A stretch of 64,000 nt of DNA from Helicobacter cetorum (GTDB lineage: Bacteria > Campylobacterota > Campylobacteria > Campylobacterales > Helicobacteraceae), in contig NZ_FZMR01000019.1 in NCBI RefSeq assembly GCF_900198405.1, positions 85,792 to 149,791 on the forward strand, written 5' to 3'. The translations under genes were made by a program, and so were the position numbers. A model generated the notes under the pieces. That model was not told where the DNA came from. It made no database searches and saw only the letters and a program-made list of their open reading frames with translations. Below are positions 32,467-42,023 of this stretch, piece by piece. How positions within the stretch are numbered: the stretch's first letter is position 1; every line of letters starts with the position of its first letter.

Positions 32467-33704
32467 TAGAATAATCCTAATAATACGCTAAGAGCCGTTA
32501 AGCTCCCTAAGACAAACACAAAAATATCCGCTTTTAAGTTTCTAAAACGCTTTAAACTAGGGATAGTGTAAAAAGCTATCATAGGCATGACAAAAAGAAT
32601 GAGTGCGATGATAGGCCCGCCTAAATTTTCAATAAAATCTAAGATATTAGGGTTGATATAAGCTACAAGCGTGATAGTGAGCCATAAAAAAATCGTTACG
32701 CTTACTTTTAGGGCTTTAGAAGTTTTTTTCAGTTTCAAGCCTTGAATAATAATGCCTTCTAAACCTTCCTTAGCCCCATAATAATGCCCAAAAAAAGATG
32801 AAAAAATGGCTAAAAAAGCCACGATAGGTCCAGCATAATTGATTAAGGGATTGTTTAAAGTGTTAGCAAAATAGCTCAAAATGGGGATATTTTGTTCCTT
32901 TGCTTTGATAAAATCATCGGCATTCAAACACATAATACATGAAAGCACAAAAAACATCACAAATCCTAAAAGCATAAAAGATGCCCCTAATTCAATTTGA
33001 TTGAGTTTGTATTCTTTAAAAGCACCATATTCTTTTTCTACATTTTGCGTAAAAGTAGAAATGATAGGGCTATGATTGAATGAAAATACAAGCACTGGTA
33101 AGGTTAGCCAAATGGCTAATATAAATTCTTTAAAATTTGGCATGACAAAAAGATTAGTTACTTGCCAGTAAGGGATAAGATACACAGAAAAAAGAAGTAA
33201 AATCAAGCACAAAGGATACACTAATGCGTTGCAAATGCGTGTAACAATCGTGGCATTAAAAGTCATTACAAACATCATCAAAGAAACAAGAACTAAAGCT
33301 AGTAAGCCACGATTAAAAGGCTCTAAATGTAATTGATTAGTAAAAAAATTATCAAAAACATTGGTAATGCCTACCCCATAAGCCAAGCAAATAGGATAAA
33401 TCGCAAAGAAATAAAGCAAAGTAATAAGAAAACCCCATTTAGCACCAAAATGCGAGCGAGCCACCATAGTAATGTCTTCTTTATCTTTAGAGCCTATAAA
33501 ATAGGCTAACGCTCTATGACCTAGATAAGTTAAAGGAAAGATAATCGCACACATCACTAAAATGGCCCATATTCCATGTCCACCAGCTCTAATAGGTAAA
33601 AATAAAATTCCAGCCCCAACGGCTGTGCCAAATAATGACGCCATCCAGCGCACATCAAACGCATTAAGTTTTTTAGGGTTTTTTAAGGTTTTATGCTCTT
33701 GCAT
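32466..33704 (-). CDS. sdaC: Serine transporter
   Basis: A 412-residue inner-membrane transporter of the SdaC/HAAAP family with about eleven hydrophobic segments. The N-terminal WMASLFGTAVGAGILFLPI and the SFNHSPIISTF element in the middle are family signatures. It precedes sdaA with a one-base overlap, so uptake and deamination of serine are encoded as one unit. It is divergent from aroF across 199 bp. Confidence 0.94.
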   Translation of the reverse strand: MQEHKTLKNPKKLNAFDVRWMASLFGTAVGAGILFLPIRAGGHGIWAILVMCAIIFPLTYLGHRALAYFIGSKDKEDITMVARSHFGAKWGFLITLLYFFAIYPICLAYGVGITNVFDNFFTNQLHLEPFNRGLLALVLVSLMMFVMTFNATIVTRICNALVYPLCLILLLFSVYLIPYWQVTNLFVMPNFKEFILAIWLTLPVLVFSFNHSPIISTFTQNVEKEYGAFKEYKLNQIELGASFMLLGFVMFFVLSCIMCLNADDFIKAKEQNIPILSYFANTLNNPLINYAGPIVAFLAIFSSFFGHYYGAKEGLEGIIIQGLKLKKTSKALKVSVTIFLWLTITLVAYINPNILDFIENLGGPIIALILFVMPMIAFYTIPSLKRFRNLKADIFVFVLGSLTALSVLLGLF

Positions 33705-33903
33705 GTTTGGTATTACCGCCCTTTAAGTGATATTGAAGAGTTGTTTTATTGTATCACAAAAGGTTTTTTAACCCTTTATCTTGTTGTAGGATTTTTAAGG
33801 CATTATTATAGACATATTTCTAAAGTCCACATTTAATAGAAACTCTTTCAAGCTATAATAGTGGTTTTGAAAAAATATATTTGAATAAGATTAGGTTTGA
33901 GAT

Positions 33904-35250
33904 ATGCCATACACAACAACTTGGTCGCCCAATTCGTGGCGCTCTTTTACTATAGAACAGCACCCCACTTACAAAGATAAGGAAGAATTAGAAAGAGTAG
34001 AAAAAGAATTACGCTCTTATCCGCCTTTAGTGTTTGCTGGAGAGGCTAGAAACTTGCAAGAAAGATTAGCCCAAGCGATTGACAATAAGGCGTTTTTATT
34101 GCAAGGGGGCGATTGTGCGGAGTCGTTTTCTCAATTTAGTGCTAATAGAATAAGAGATATGTTTAAAGTGATGATGCAAATGGCGATTACTCTTACTTTT
34201 GCAGGCTCTATGCCTATTGTTAAAGTGGGGCGCATTGCTGGACAATTTGCTAAGCCACGCTCTAGTGCAACTGAAATGCTAGACAATGAAGAAGTGCTAA
34301 GTTATAGGGGTGATATTATCAATGGGATTTTAAAAGATGAAAGAGAGCCAAAGGCTGAACGCATGCTTAAAGCCTATCATCAAAGTGTAGCGACTTTAAA
34401 TCTTATTAGAGCCTTTGCTCAAGGCGGATTAGCTAATTTAGAGCAAGTGCATCGTTTCAATTTGGATTTTGTCAAAAATAACGACCAAAAATACCAACAA
34501 ATTGCAGATAAAATCACGCAAGCTTTGGGGTTTATGCAAGCATGTGGGGTAGAGATAGAACGCACGCCTATTCTTAGGGAAGTAGAATTTTACACTAGCC
34601 ATGAAGCGTTATTATTGCATTATGAAGAGCCTTTGGTGCGTAAGGATAGCTTAACCAACCAATTTTATGATTGCTCCGCACACATGCTTTGGATTGGCGA
34701 AAGAACTAGAAACCCCAAGGGGGCTCATGTAGAGTTTTTAAGGGGGGTTTGTAATCCTATTGGCGTAAAAATAGGGCCTAATGCGAGCGCGAGCGAAGTG
34801 TTAGAATTGTGTGATATTTTAAATCCGCATAATATTAAGGGGCGTTTGAATTTGATTGTGCGTATGGGTTCTAACATCATCAAAGAGCGTTTGCCTAAGC
34901 TTTTAAAAGAAGTGTTAAAAGAAAAACGCCATATTTTATGGAGCATTGACCCTATGCATGGCAATACGATTAAAACAAGCTCAGGGGTTAAAACAAGAGC
35001 TTTTGATTGTGTGCTTGATGAGGTGAAAAGCTTTTTTGAAATCCATAGGGCTGAAGGGAGTTTGGCATCAGGGGTGCATTTAGAAATGACAGGGGAAAAT
35101 GTTACAGAATGTATCGGTGGCTCACAAGCGATTACTGAAGAGAGTTTGAGTTGTCATTATTATACGCAATGCGACCCAAGATTGAATGCCACTCAAGCCT
35201 TAGAGTTAGCCTTTTTGATTGCTGATATGCTCAAAAAACAGCGTGTTTAA
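33904..35250 (+). CDS. aroF: DAHP synthase, class II (plant type)
   Basis: A 448-residue 3-deoxy-7-phosphoheptulonate synthase, the first enzyme of the shikimate pathway. It is the class II type: [12 protein letters not shown] with the metal cysteine, [31 protein letters not shown] with the metal histidine, and [32 protein letters not shown]. Aromatic amino acids and menaquinone precursors depend on it; aroK in this window acts later in the same route. Single gene with its own upstream region. Confidence 0.96.
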   Translation: MPYTTTWSPNSWRSFTIEQHPTYKDKEELERVEKELRSYPPLVFAGEARNLQERLAQAIDNKAFLLQGGDCAESFSQFSANRIRDMFKVMMQMAITLTFAGSMPIVKVGRIAGQFAKPRSSATEMLDNEEVLSYRGDIINGILKDEREPKAERMLKAYHQSVATLNLIRAFAQGGLANLEQVHRFNLDFVKNNDQKYQQIADKITQALGFMQACGVEIERTPILREVEFYTSHEALLLHYEEPLVRKDSLTNQFYDCSAHMLWIGERTRNPKGAHVEFLRGVCNPIGVKIGPNASASEVLELCDILNPHNIKGRLNLIVRMGSNIIKERLPKLLKEVLKEKRHILWSIDPMHGNTIKTSSGVKTRAFDCVLDEVKSFFEIHRAEGSLASGVHLEMTGENVTECIGGSQAITEESLSCHYYTQCDPRLNATQALELAFLIADMLKKQRV

Positions 35251-35363
35251 ATTAGGGTAGGCAAGCATAAATTAATGCTGACATTTCTAATTGAAACAAA
35301 TTTAATTTTTTTTTAACTCTTTTAACTTTATAATATCGCTATAACTCTTTCAAGGAGCTTGTG

Positions 35364-35498
35364 ATGAGAATTTCTTTTTTGGCTGTAGTTTTGGCGTTAT
35401 TATTTGTAGCATGCCATGAGACTAAACAACAAATTTTACAGAATGAGGCTGATAGCACACCTTCAGAAAAAACCATTTGGCAACCTGAGCAAAAATAG
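35364..35498 (+). CDS. Tiny lipoprotein
   Basis: A 44-residue protein with a classic lipoprotein signal: MRISFLAVVLALLFVAC with lipobox LFVAC and the lipidated cysteine at 17, then 27 polar residues ending PEQK. AAGGAGCTTGTG stands just before the ATG, and a TATAAT-like box precedes it. I recall a small gene of this kind downstream of the DAHP synthase in H. pylori. No function can be derived; the mature peptide is too short for an enzyme and may be a cell-envelope structural or accessory piece. Confidence 0.85.
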   Translation: MRISFLAVVLALLFVACHETKQQILQNEADSTPSEKTIWQPEQK

Positions 35499-35905
35499 GA
35501 TTTTGACTATTTGAATTAAATCTTTATAGCAGTTGTTTTATGTGGGGTAGTTTGAATTAAAAAGACTAATTTAAATAGACTCACTCCAAAAAACATTGAG
35601 TTAGAATTTTGCTTGACTTTTTGTTGCTTTTCTTGTGAGATTTTTTCAACTTTTTCTCTCTTTTTAGGTTGAATGGATTTAGCTTTGGCATAGTTGCATA
35701 TTGACTTACTTTTTAATGGTGAGAGCTAATCAAATTTTCTTTTTAAGTTAGGTATTATTCTATTTTAAAATAATATCTCTTTAGTTTTACTCAGCTACTT
35801 TTAAAACAATATTATTGTATTCTGTGGGTGTTAAAAAAGCTTAAGGCTTGATTATGGAACATTTCTTGCTTTACTTTCTTTAAAATTAAAAGTAGGAAAA
35901 TCCAC
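35499..35905. other. Intergenic region with possible gene remnant and the sigma-54 promoter
   Basis: About 400 bp. On the minus strand an open Lys/Gln-rich run reads through about 35516-35700 (for instance KREKVEKISQEKQQK) but has no good start and looks like a remnant. The last 60 bp carry the sigma-54 promoter described separately. Confidence 0.4.
35855..35870 (+). promoter_or_regulatory. Sigma-54 (RpoN) promoter
   Basis: TGGAAC, five bases, TTGCT: the -24/-12 elements of RpoN promoters (TGGCAC-N5-TTGCW) with one mismatch at a position that is often A in H. pylori flagellar promoters. Transcription would start near 35881, 25 bp before the ATG at 35906. Confidence 0.85.
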
Positions 35906-36391
35906 ATGGCAGTTTCTTCTATCAATCAGTTTGATTCTAATCTTTATGGGCTTTTAAATCCAAAAAATACGCCTACAAAGGAAAATGATAGCACTTCTCA
36001 AGCTACTTCTATTCAAAGCGTTGAGGCAGTAGAGAAAGAAAAACGAGACGCTTTAGTAGAAAATCTTCCCTTTAACCCTGATAAGCGAGAGACTTATGGC
36101 TTTTTGGTTTTAGAATTGATGAGCGATAGAGAGTATAACGCTTTTTTAAGAGCTACAGCTGGAATGGATGAGAGTCAAAAACGACTCGCCGCTCAATCGC
36201 TCTATAGTTTGACAGATTTTTATAATGGTAAATTTTCTAAAGAAGTAGAAAACGCCCCTAAGCAACCCATAAATGGCTTGCATAAAAAAGCCCTACAATC
36301 TTTTAATGCGACCAATAATAACAATAACGCTTTTTTGCAACGCTATCAAAATGCCTATAATAACACTTCTTCTATGGATGTAGTTCTTTAA
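35906..36391 (+). CDS. RpoN-controlled flagella-associated protein (HP1233-like; possibly rod/FlgJ-like)
   Basis: A 161-residue soluble protein. Residues 1-45 are polar and Ser/Thr/Gln-rich. A helical core follows (KRETYGFLVLELMSDREYNAF, MDESQKRLAAQSLYSLTDFYNGK), and then an Asn-rich tail (ATNNNNNAF). There is no signal peptide or membrane segment. The start is preceded by a clear sigma-54 promoter, which in Helicobacter marks middle flagellar genes (hook, minor flagellin). I recall a homologue in the H. pylori RpoN regulon, sometimes compared with the rod protein FlgJ. The flagellar link is well supported by the promoter; the exact role is not. Confidence 0.7.
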   Translation: MAVSSINQFDSNLYGLLNPKNTPTKENDSTSQATSIQSVEAVEKEKRDALVENLPFNPDKRETYGFLVLELMSDREYNAFLRATAGMDESQKRLAAQSLYSLTDFYNGKFSKEVENAPKQPINGLHKKALQSFNATNNNNNAFLQRYQNAYNNTSSMDVVL

Positions 36392-36398
36392 CCATTGA

Positions 36399-36436
36399 AG
36401 CTCTCTAATTTTAAAAATGTGAGAGAGCTCTCTTTA
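36399..36436 (+). terminator. Terminator after the RpoN-controlled gene
   Basis: AGCTCTCT and AGAGAGCT form an 8-bp stem with a 15-base AT-rich loop, followed by CTCTTTATGG. It begins 8 bp after the stop. Confidence 0.65.
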
Positions 36437-36969
36437 TGGCTCTATGCTTTCAGCAAGAGTTCCTTTTTGAAACTAAAATCAAAATTTTTTCTAGGTGTTT
36501 ATCAATAATAATTGAAATTCTAACAACAAGCATTATATTGAATAATCCTAGTTTGGCAAGAGCCATGCTTTAAAGTCTTAATAAGGGTTACTCATGCTCC
36601 TATCATTATAGAAACAGAATTTTTGATACAAATTAAGTTTTACGCTCTTAAAAGAAAACTATCAATAAATTAATATGAGAATAGGGCTAGAATGAGATTT
36701 TTCAAGTGCTTGAAAATTTTTATAGATATAGGAATTTGGCTCTATTGACAAACAATATTGATTAAGCAAAATATTTTATATCAAAAGACTTAAAAAATAA
36801 AAAAGAATAGGTTTTATAGGGTTTTTATAAAAAATGTAGAAAATGAATGTAAAAAGAATTTGTTTGAATGGCGATTAAAAACATGCTTTTGGTTTATTGC
36901 AAGCATTTTTAGTTGCGAATTTTATCATTAATGCTTGGTTTAAATAAAGCTAAGAATTTTTGCTAGATT
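36437..36969. other. AT-rich intergenic region
   Basis: About 530 bp between convergent genes with no supported coding sequence. An imperfect hairpin (ATGCTT at 36883, AAGCAT at 36901, followed by TTTTT) on the plus strand could end an unseen small RNA. Nothing else is recognisable. Confidence 0.4.
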
Positions 36970-38112
36970 TTAATGAGTTTCTTTTAAACTATTAAACACT
37001 TTGATTAAATCTATATGTTCATCAACATCATGCGCTCTTAAAATACTCGCTCCATTTTGTAACGCCATTAAATGCAAAGCTAAAGTGCCAGAAAGTCGCT
37101 TTTCAACTTCACGCCCTGTAATAAGACCGATAGTGTTTTTACGGCTTGCCCCAACTAATAAGGGCTTTTTAAATTTTAGAAAGTGGTTTAAGTGCTTGAT
37201 TAAGGCTAGATTATGCTCTTTTAGTTTAGCAAATCCAAACCCTATATCTAAAATAATATCCTTAAGGGCATATTTTTCTAAAATCTCTAGCTTATTTTTA
37301 AAGAAAGTATCCATTTCATCAAATAAGTTGTGATAAAAGACATTTTCTTGCATGTCTTTGGGAGTTTTTTTGGCATGCATTAAAACACAAGTGGGCTTGT
37401 AGTCTTTTGCGACTTCTAGCATTTCAACGCTACTAAAACCGCTCACATCATTAAGGACAGAAAAATAATGCTCTAAAGCCATTTTGGCTGTGCTTGCATG
37501 ATAGGTGTCTATACTAAATTTAGCATGTTCATTGAGTTTTTGAGATTTAATCTCATATAAAACTTCTTTTAAACGCTTCTGTTCTATCTTTGGGTCAATG
37601 ATTTCACTTCCGGGTTTTGAGCTTGCTGCACCTATATCAATGAGAGCGATGCCTTTTTCAAGGAGTTGATAGATTTCTTCAATGGCCTTTTTATTATCAA
37701 AACGGCTCTTTTCATAGAAACTATCAGGTGTGAGATTTAAAATTGCCATAATTTGTGGGGCGTTAGGCTTAGGGGCTTTGAGATGATTTTTTAATTCTTG
37801 TGCTAAGGTTTTAAGCCCAAAGGGCTGGGAATAACACTTTGTAATCAAGCGTTCTAGTTGTTTGGCATTAACAATGAGAATACCATCATAAAAAGGCTTT
37901 TTAGCTAGAATGCAATCTTTTGGCGTGGCAAAATCACCCCCCACGCTTATTGCCTCTTGTTTTAAAATGAGCGTAGCGCTTAGGGGCAAATCTTTGATTT
38001 CAAAGACTAAACTAACGCCTTTTTTAAGCATATGAGCTTGAGCGATTTTTTCTGAGCCTATGTTGTGAAGGGCGGTTTTTAAGGCGTTAGGATTAAGGCA
38101 TTTTAAAGTCAT
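36970..38112 (-). CDS. folP: Dihydropteroate synthase
   Basis: A 380-residue folate enzyme joining p-aminobenzoate to hydroxymethyldihydropterin pyrophosphate; the sulfonamide target. The TIM-barrel core begins near residue 120 with IMAILNLTPDSFYEKS and continues with LIDIGAASSKPGS, FSIDTYHAST, DVSGF, DIGFGFAK and PLLVGASRKNTIG. The roughly 115-residue N-terminal extension is longer than in most DHPS proteins but matches my memory of H. pylori. It overlaps holB by 4 bp (ATGA). Confidence 0.94.
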   Translation of the reverse strand: MTLKCLNPNALKTALHNIGSEKIAQAHMLKKGVSLVFEIKDLPLSATLILKQEAISVGGDFATPKDCILAKKPFYDGILIVNAKQLERLITKCYSQPFGLKTLAQELKNHLKAPKPNAPQIMAILNLTPDSFYEKSRFDNKKAIEEIYQLLEKGIALIDIGAASSKPGSEIIDPKIEQKRLKEVLYEIKSQKLNEHAKFSIDTYHASTAKMALEHYFSVLNDVSGFSSVEMLEVAKDYKPTCVLMHAKKTPKDMQENVFYHNLFDEMDTFFKNKLEILEKYALKDIILDIGFGFAKLKEHNLALIKHLNHFLKFKKPLLVGASRKNTIGLITGREVEKRLSGTLALHLMALQNGASILRAHDVDEHIDLIKVFNSLKETH

Positions 38113-38765
38113 TGCTGTTTTTTCTTGTGTAGAAGGCTTAAGAGTAGGGGCAAGAGATTATAGCTAAGTTTGTAATAAGAGCTATTAGCCTTGATAGATA
38201 AATCAAAGGCTTGTAATTCTTGCTCGTTTAGTTTGATATTATACCTATTAACACTTTCTAATAGGCTTTCAATCTTTTCTCTCTGATTTTCTCTTGAATC
38301 AAAATTTTCTTTGTCTAATTCTTTTAAAAACGCATAAATATCTTTTAAATCCAGCCTAGATAAATCTAAATTTAAGGGCTTTAGGGGGATTTTTTGGCGT
38401 CTGTCTTCTTTGATTAAACGAGATTTAATAGTGGCTAAAACATGGTTTGGGCTTTTAGCAAACATGATGAAACAAACATTGTTTGGGGGTTCTTCTAAGA
38501 TTTTTAAAAGAGCGTTTTGAGCCTCTATGCCATAACTTGGCGCTGCAATTAAAAAGGCGTTTAATTCGCTGTGCTTGAGATTAGCCTTTGAAATAACTTC
38601 TTTGGCATGCTCTATTTTAAAGTCCTTGTTAAAGGTTTTAATGACTTTTTTGTCTTTTTCAATGATTTCAGTATAGAATTTAGTGTGGCATTTAAAAAGG
38701 CTTGCCTCTTGTTCTAAACTTTCTTCAATGTCATTGGTATAAATCAAGCGGTTTAAGTTTTTCAC
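38109..38765 (-). CDS. holB: DNA polymerase III delta-prime subunit
   Basis: A 218-residue short form of the clamp-loader delta-prime subunit. Recognisable are the helix EVISKANLKHSELNAFLIAAPSYGIEAQNALLKILEEPPNNVCFIMFAKSP (AAA+ core with ALLKxLEEPP) and the IKSRL element. There is no Walker A, as expected for delta-prime. It is shorter than in E. coli (334), typical for epsilonproteobacteria. It overlaps hobA and folP by 4 bp on each side. Confidence 0.88.
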   Translation of the reverse strand: MKNLNRLIYTNDIEESLEQEASLFKCHTKFYTEIIEKDKKVIKTFNKDFKIEHAKEVISKANLKHSELNAFLIAAPSYGIEAQNALLKILEEPPNNVCFIMFAKSPNHVLATIKSRLIKEDRRQKIPLKPLNLDLSRLDLKDIYAFLKELDKENFDSRENQREKIESLLESVNRYNIKLNEQELQAFDLSIKANSSYYKLSYNLLPLLLSLLHKKKQQ

Positions 38766-39307
38766 TCTAAAACAACCTTATTATGCAACACGCAAAAAAG
38801 AGCGTTATCAAAGAGTTTGAAAAGTTGCAATAATTTATAGTCTAATAGGGGGTCATGCTCATTTAAAAGCAAACAATCTTCTTTAAGTTCATCAAACAGC
38901 CATAAAAGGCTTGGGCTTTTTCCTAAGAGTAGTTTTTCCATTTCTTTGTTTTCAATTTTGCCAATATGCCAAAACATAGGGTTTTGATAAGTAAGCTCTA
39001 TAGTGGCTAAAGACATGTTGGCATCTTCTTTGGGGTAAAAAGAAGAAGAATTAAAATCAATGATAGGCAATAAAGGGCGGTTAGCAAGACCTTGAGGGTT
39101 AAGGCTAGAAAGAATGTATTTTCCAAACCAACGCCTAGAATAATCAGTGCTAACTAGCAATGAGCCACCATTAAGTAAATGCGAAATGGTTTGAGCGATT
39201 GAATTAGGGTCAAATGAACGCTCTAATTCTAGCCACCCACTTTCTTGGGCAATCATTTCGCCTTGGTCTCTCATAAAAGTGCTGAGCCAATTATAAAAAT
39301 TTGTCAT
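38762..39307 (-). CDS. hobA: HobA, DnaA-binding initiation factor
   Basis: A 181-residue protein restricted to epsilonproteobacteria that forms a tetramer and helps DnaA assemble at oriC; structurally it resembles a sugar-isomerase domain and E. coli DiaA. The call rests on the size, the LVSTDYSRRWFGKYIL segment and the position between lysC and holB, which I recall for H. pylori. It overlaps lysC and holB by 4 bp each, within the rppH-lysC-hobA-holB-folP run that mixes replication, folate and amino-acid genes. Confidence 0.85.
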   Translation of the reverse strand: MTNFYNWLSTFMRDQGEMIAQESGWLELERSFDPNSIAQTISHLLNGGSLLVSTDYSRRWFGKYILSSLNPQGLANRPLLPIIDFNSSSFYPKEDANMSLATIELTYQNPMFWHIGKIENKEMEKLLLGKSPSLLWLFDELKEDCLLLNEHDPLLDYKLLQLFKLFDNALFCVLHNKVVLE

Positions 39308-40521
39308 TTATCTAGCTCATACACAGAATGCAAGGTTCTAACGGCTAGTTCAGCGTATTTAATATTGATGAGCATAGAAATTTTAATCTCGCTTGTGGCA
39401 ATCATCATAATGTTAATGTTTTCTTGTGCTAGGGCTTTAAAAGCAATGCTTGCTACCCCAGAATGTGATTTCATGCCCACACCTACTACTGAAACCTTAG
39501 CGATATTCTCATCATAATCAATAGAGGTGGTTTGGGTTAAAAAAGGTTCTAAGGCCTCTTTGGTTTCTTCTATTTGAGTTTGAGGAATGGTAAAATCAAG
39601 CTCAGTTTTACCATCTCTACCTATGGTTTGAACTATCATATCCACATTAATGCGGTATTTTGCTAGAGTGCTAAAAATTTCAGCTGCAATTCCCGGTCTA
39701 TCTTCTACGCCCTCCATGCTCACACGAGCTTGATTTTTATCTAATGCAATCCCACTCACTACAGGTGCTTCCATATCTTTTCCTTTAAAATCTTTTTCAG
39801 CTACAATGAGCGTGCCTTCGCTATGATTAAACGAACTGCGAGTAACGAGCTTGACATTGAGTTTTTTAGCTAATTCCACAGAGCGGTTTAACAGAACTTT
39901 AGCCCCCATAGAAGCAAGCTCAAGCATTTCATCATAACTGATTTGAGCGATTTTTTGAGCCTTTTTTTCAATTCTAGGGTCAGTGGTATACACACCATCT
40001 ACATCAGTATAGATTTCACACAAATCTGCCTTTAAAGCCCCAGCTAGTGCGACCGCACTTAAATCGCTCCCTCCACGCCCCAAAGTAGTGGTTTCGCCCT
40101 CTAAATTTGCCCCTTGAAAGCCGGCTATAACAACTATATACCCCTCTTTTAAAAGCTTGTTTATGCGTGCGGTGTCAATGGATTGGATTTGAGCGTTTTG
40201 AAAATGCGAGCTTGTTAGAATGCCTGCTTCTTTTCCGCTCAATGAAATAGCCTTATGCCCATATCTTTCTAAAGCCATGCACAAAGAGGCGCTTGAAATC
40301 AGCTCGCCGGTGCTTACGATTCTATCCATTTCTCGCTTGTTAGGGTTATGGCTAAAATTTTTACAAAATTCTAAAAGTTTGTCCGTTTCGCCACTCATAG
40401 CTGAGACTACCACTACAATTTGATGGTTTAATTCAACGCTTTCTAAAACCCTTTGGGCGACATTATGGATTCTTTCTACACTACCCATGCTTGTGCCGCC
40501 GTATTTTTGAACGATTAACAC
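39304..40521 (-). CDS. lysC: Aspartokinase
   Basis: A 405-residue enzyme phosphorylating aspartate, the entry to lysine/diaminopimelate, threonine and methionine. N-terminal [41 protein letters not shown], and [17 protein letters not shown] are the kinase motifs. Two ACT domains follow from about residue 265 ([21 protein letters not shown] and [26 protein letters not shown]), so feedback control is likely. The gene overlaps rppH by 7 bp and hobA by 4 bp. Confidence 0.96.
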   Translation of the reverse strand: MLIVQKYGGTSMGSVERIHNVAQRVLESVELNHQIVVVVSAMSGETDKLLEFCKNFSHNPNKREMDRIVSTGELISSASLCMALERYGHKAISLSGKEAGILTSSHFQNAQIQSIDTARINKLLKEGYIVVIAGFQGANLEGETTTLGRGGSDLSAVALAGALKADLCEIYTDVDGVYTTDPRIEKKAQKIAQISYDEMLELASMGAKVLLNRSVELAKKLNVKLVTRSSFNHSEGTLIVAEKDFKGKDMEAPVVSGIALDKNQARVSMEGVEDRPGIAAEIFSTLAKYRINVDMIVQTIGRDGKTELDFTIPQTQIEETKEALEPFLTQTTSIDYDENIAKVSVVGVGMKSHSGVASIAFKALAQENINIMMIATSEIKISMLINIKYAELAVRTLHSVYELDK

Positions 40522-40991
40522 CCTAAATACCCTTTTGTTTTAAAATAAGAAATCACTTGACGATACACTTGACGCTTAAAGGGTGCCACTTTTTTTAATA
40601 CATCTTTAAACTGAATGAATTGATAAGCTCTAAATTCTGGCGTGTGCGTGTTTAAATCAATGCTTTCTAAATGTTTTAAGCGCACTAAAAAATAGCGTTG
40701 TTTTTGCCCATCAAAAGGATAGAGTTTGCGCTCCATATGGCTTGGAAAATCATAAGCAATCCATCTAGGGTATTGCGCTAAAATCTCTACTTCATTGGTG
40801 CCAATCTCTTCTAGTAGCTCTCTATGTAACGCATCTAGGGGAGTTTCGCCATTATCAATGCCCCCTTGAGGAAACTGCCAAGCGCCTTGAATATCTATGC
40901 GTTCTGCGACAAACACTTCGCACTCATAAGGGTAGTTTGGCGATACAATAATAGCAGCAACATTAGGTCGGTAAGTCTTGCTTTTTATCAT
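40515..40991 (-). CDS. rppH: RNA 5'-pyrophosphohydrolase (Nudix)
   Basis: A 158-residue Nudix hydrolase removing pyrophosphate from 5'-triphosphorylated RNA and so starting decay; H. pylori RppH has this role, and the same protein was earlier called invasion protein or Ap4A hydrolase. The Nudix box reads [23 protein letters not shown] (G-x5-E-x7-RE-x2-EE-x-G). N-terminal [13 protein letters not shown] and WQFPQGG are typical of RppH. It is first in the overlapping run with lysC. Confidence 0.93.
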   Translation of the reverse strand: MIKSKTYRPNVAAIIVSPNYPYECEVFVAERIDIQGAWQFPQGGIDNGETPLDALHRELLEEIGTNEVEILAQYPRWIAYDFPSHMERKLYPFDGQKQRYFLVRLKHLESIDLNTHTPEFRAYQFIQFKDVLKKVAPFKRQVYRQVISYFKTKGYLGC

Positions 40992-41160
40992 GCTTTATTC
41001 TCCCTTTTTTAGAGTGTGTTTGTTTTTACGAAAGGGTATTATAGTGCATGCTGGCTTTAAGTAGAGTTAAGAGCAAGATAAAGTTAAAATAAGAAAATAG
41101 AATTTAAAATTTTAAAAGGATTGAGAGATGGCATAGCCTATCAACCCTTTTTTGTAAGTT

Positions 41161-41463
41161 TTATTTGTATGGTTTAAGCGTAGGAATATATTCAGATAAC
41201 GCTTTAATCTCTTCAACACTCAGTTTATCCACTTGCATTTTCATAAACGCATCTTTTTTCTTACCGGTCTTAAAATTCATTAAATTTGTTTCTAGCTCTT
41301 TGGCACTCAAAGTGTTTACAACCAACTTTTTTGCTCCAACAGGCTTTTCAAATTTCTTGCCATGGTAAGTGGTGCAACCCTTGTCTTTAGCGATTTCTTT
41401 AGCGCTTTTGGCTATCATTTCTGTTACTACAAACATGCTTAAAATTAAAATGATTTTTTTCAT
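41161..41463 (-). CDS. Cytochrome c-553 paralogue with degenerate haem motif
   Basis: A 100-residue secreted protein with a signal peptide (MKKIILILSMFVVTEMIA) and a c553-like fold. It aligns over its whole length with the true cytochrome c-553 encoded 170 bp upstream (shared KFEK, NLMNFKTGKKKDAFMKMQVDKLSVEEIKALSEYIPTLK). The haem-attachment site is CTTYH instead of CxxCH. A single TGC-to-TAC change would explain loss of the second cysteine. The axial methionine equivalents (FMKMQ) remain. It could bind haem by one thioether bond, as some eukaryotic c-type cytochromes do, or be haem-free. Confidence 0.85.
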   Translation of the reverse strand: MKKIILILSMFVVTEMIAKSAKEIAKDKGCTTYHGKKFEKPVGAKKLVVNTLSAKELETNLMNFKTGKKKDAFMKMQVDKLSVEEIKALSEYIPTLKPYK

Positions 41464-41636
41464 CTCTATCCTTGAATTAAGTTTAGTTATGCCTAAAATG
41501 ATATAACCTTAGACTTAATTTTGGCTTATAAGAAAAGACAAAAAGAAAAGTTTTAACGATTTGAAAGGGTGGTTTCTTAAAAAGAAAGGTTAGTAAGATA
41601 CAAAAAGCAACACCTAAGAAGGCATTGCTAATAACC

Positions 41637-41927
41637 TTACTTAAGAGTAGGAATGTATTTAGCTAGAGCTTTAATGTCTTGCTCGCTTAATTTCTTAGCT
41701 TGCATTTCCATTACAGGGCTTTTTTTCTTGCCGGTTTTAAAAGCCATAAGTTCTTCTTCAATTTCTTTTTCACTCATTGAATTAACAACTTTGCTTTTAC
41801 CCATAGCTTTCTTTTCAAATTTAGCGCCATGGCAACCGATACAACCCTTAACTAAATCTTTAGCTTCTGCTGCCATCAATGAATTTGCAAGTGCTAAAGC
41901 ACCAAAAACTAGAACAACCTTTTTCAT
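41637..41927 (-). CDS. Cytochrome c-553
   Basis: A 96-residue periplasmic monohaem cytochrome c, the electron donor to cbb3 oxidase in H. pylori. The signal peptide is MKKVVLVFGALALANSLMAA, the haem site KGCIGCHGAKFEK near residues 28-40, and the distal ligand methionine in the SPVMEMQAKK region. I chose the ATG at 41927 because AAGGAGACAGACT precedes it; an in-frame ATG 17 codons upstream has no such site and spoils the signal peptide. It lies upstream of the degenerate paralogue on the same strand. Confidence 0.93.
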   Translation of the reverse strand: MKKVVLVFGALALANSLMAAEAKDLVKGCIGCHGAKFEKKAMGKSKVVNSMSEKEIEEELMAFKTGKKKSPVMEMQAKKLSEQDIKALAKYIPTLK

Positions 41928-42023
41928 AGTCTGTCTCCTTAAAATTATCAAAATGATTTTAAAATGATACAATTTCATTTTTTAAGCTTTGCTTAAAATG
42001 AAGTAAAAATGAGAGAATATTAT

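Noticed and set aside
35516..35700. Minus-strand Lys/Gln-rich open run as a gene
   Set aside because: No plausible start or ribosome binding site and no recognisable homology; noted only as a possible remnant.
41161..41463. Calling the degenerate cytochrome a pseudogene
   Set aside because: Full length, intact signal peptide and conserved C-terminal half; only the haem motif is altered, so it was kept as a gene.
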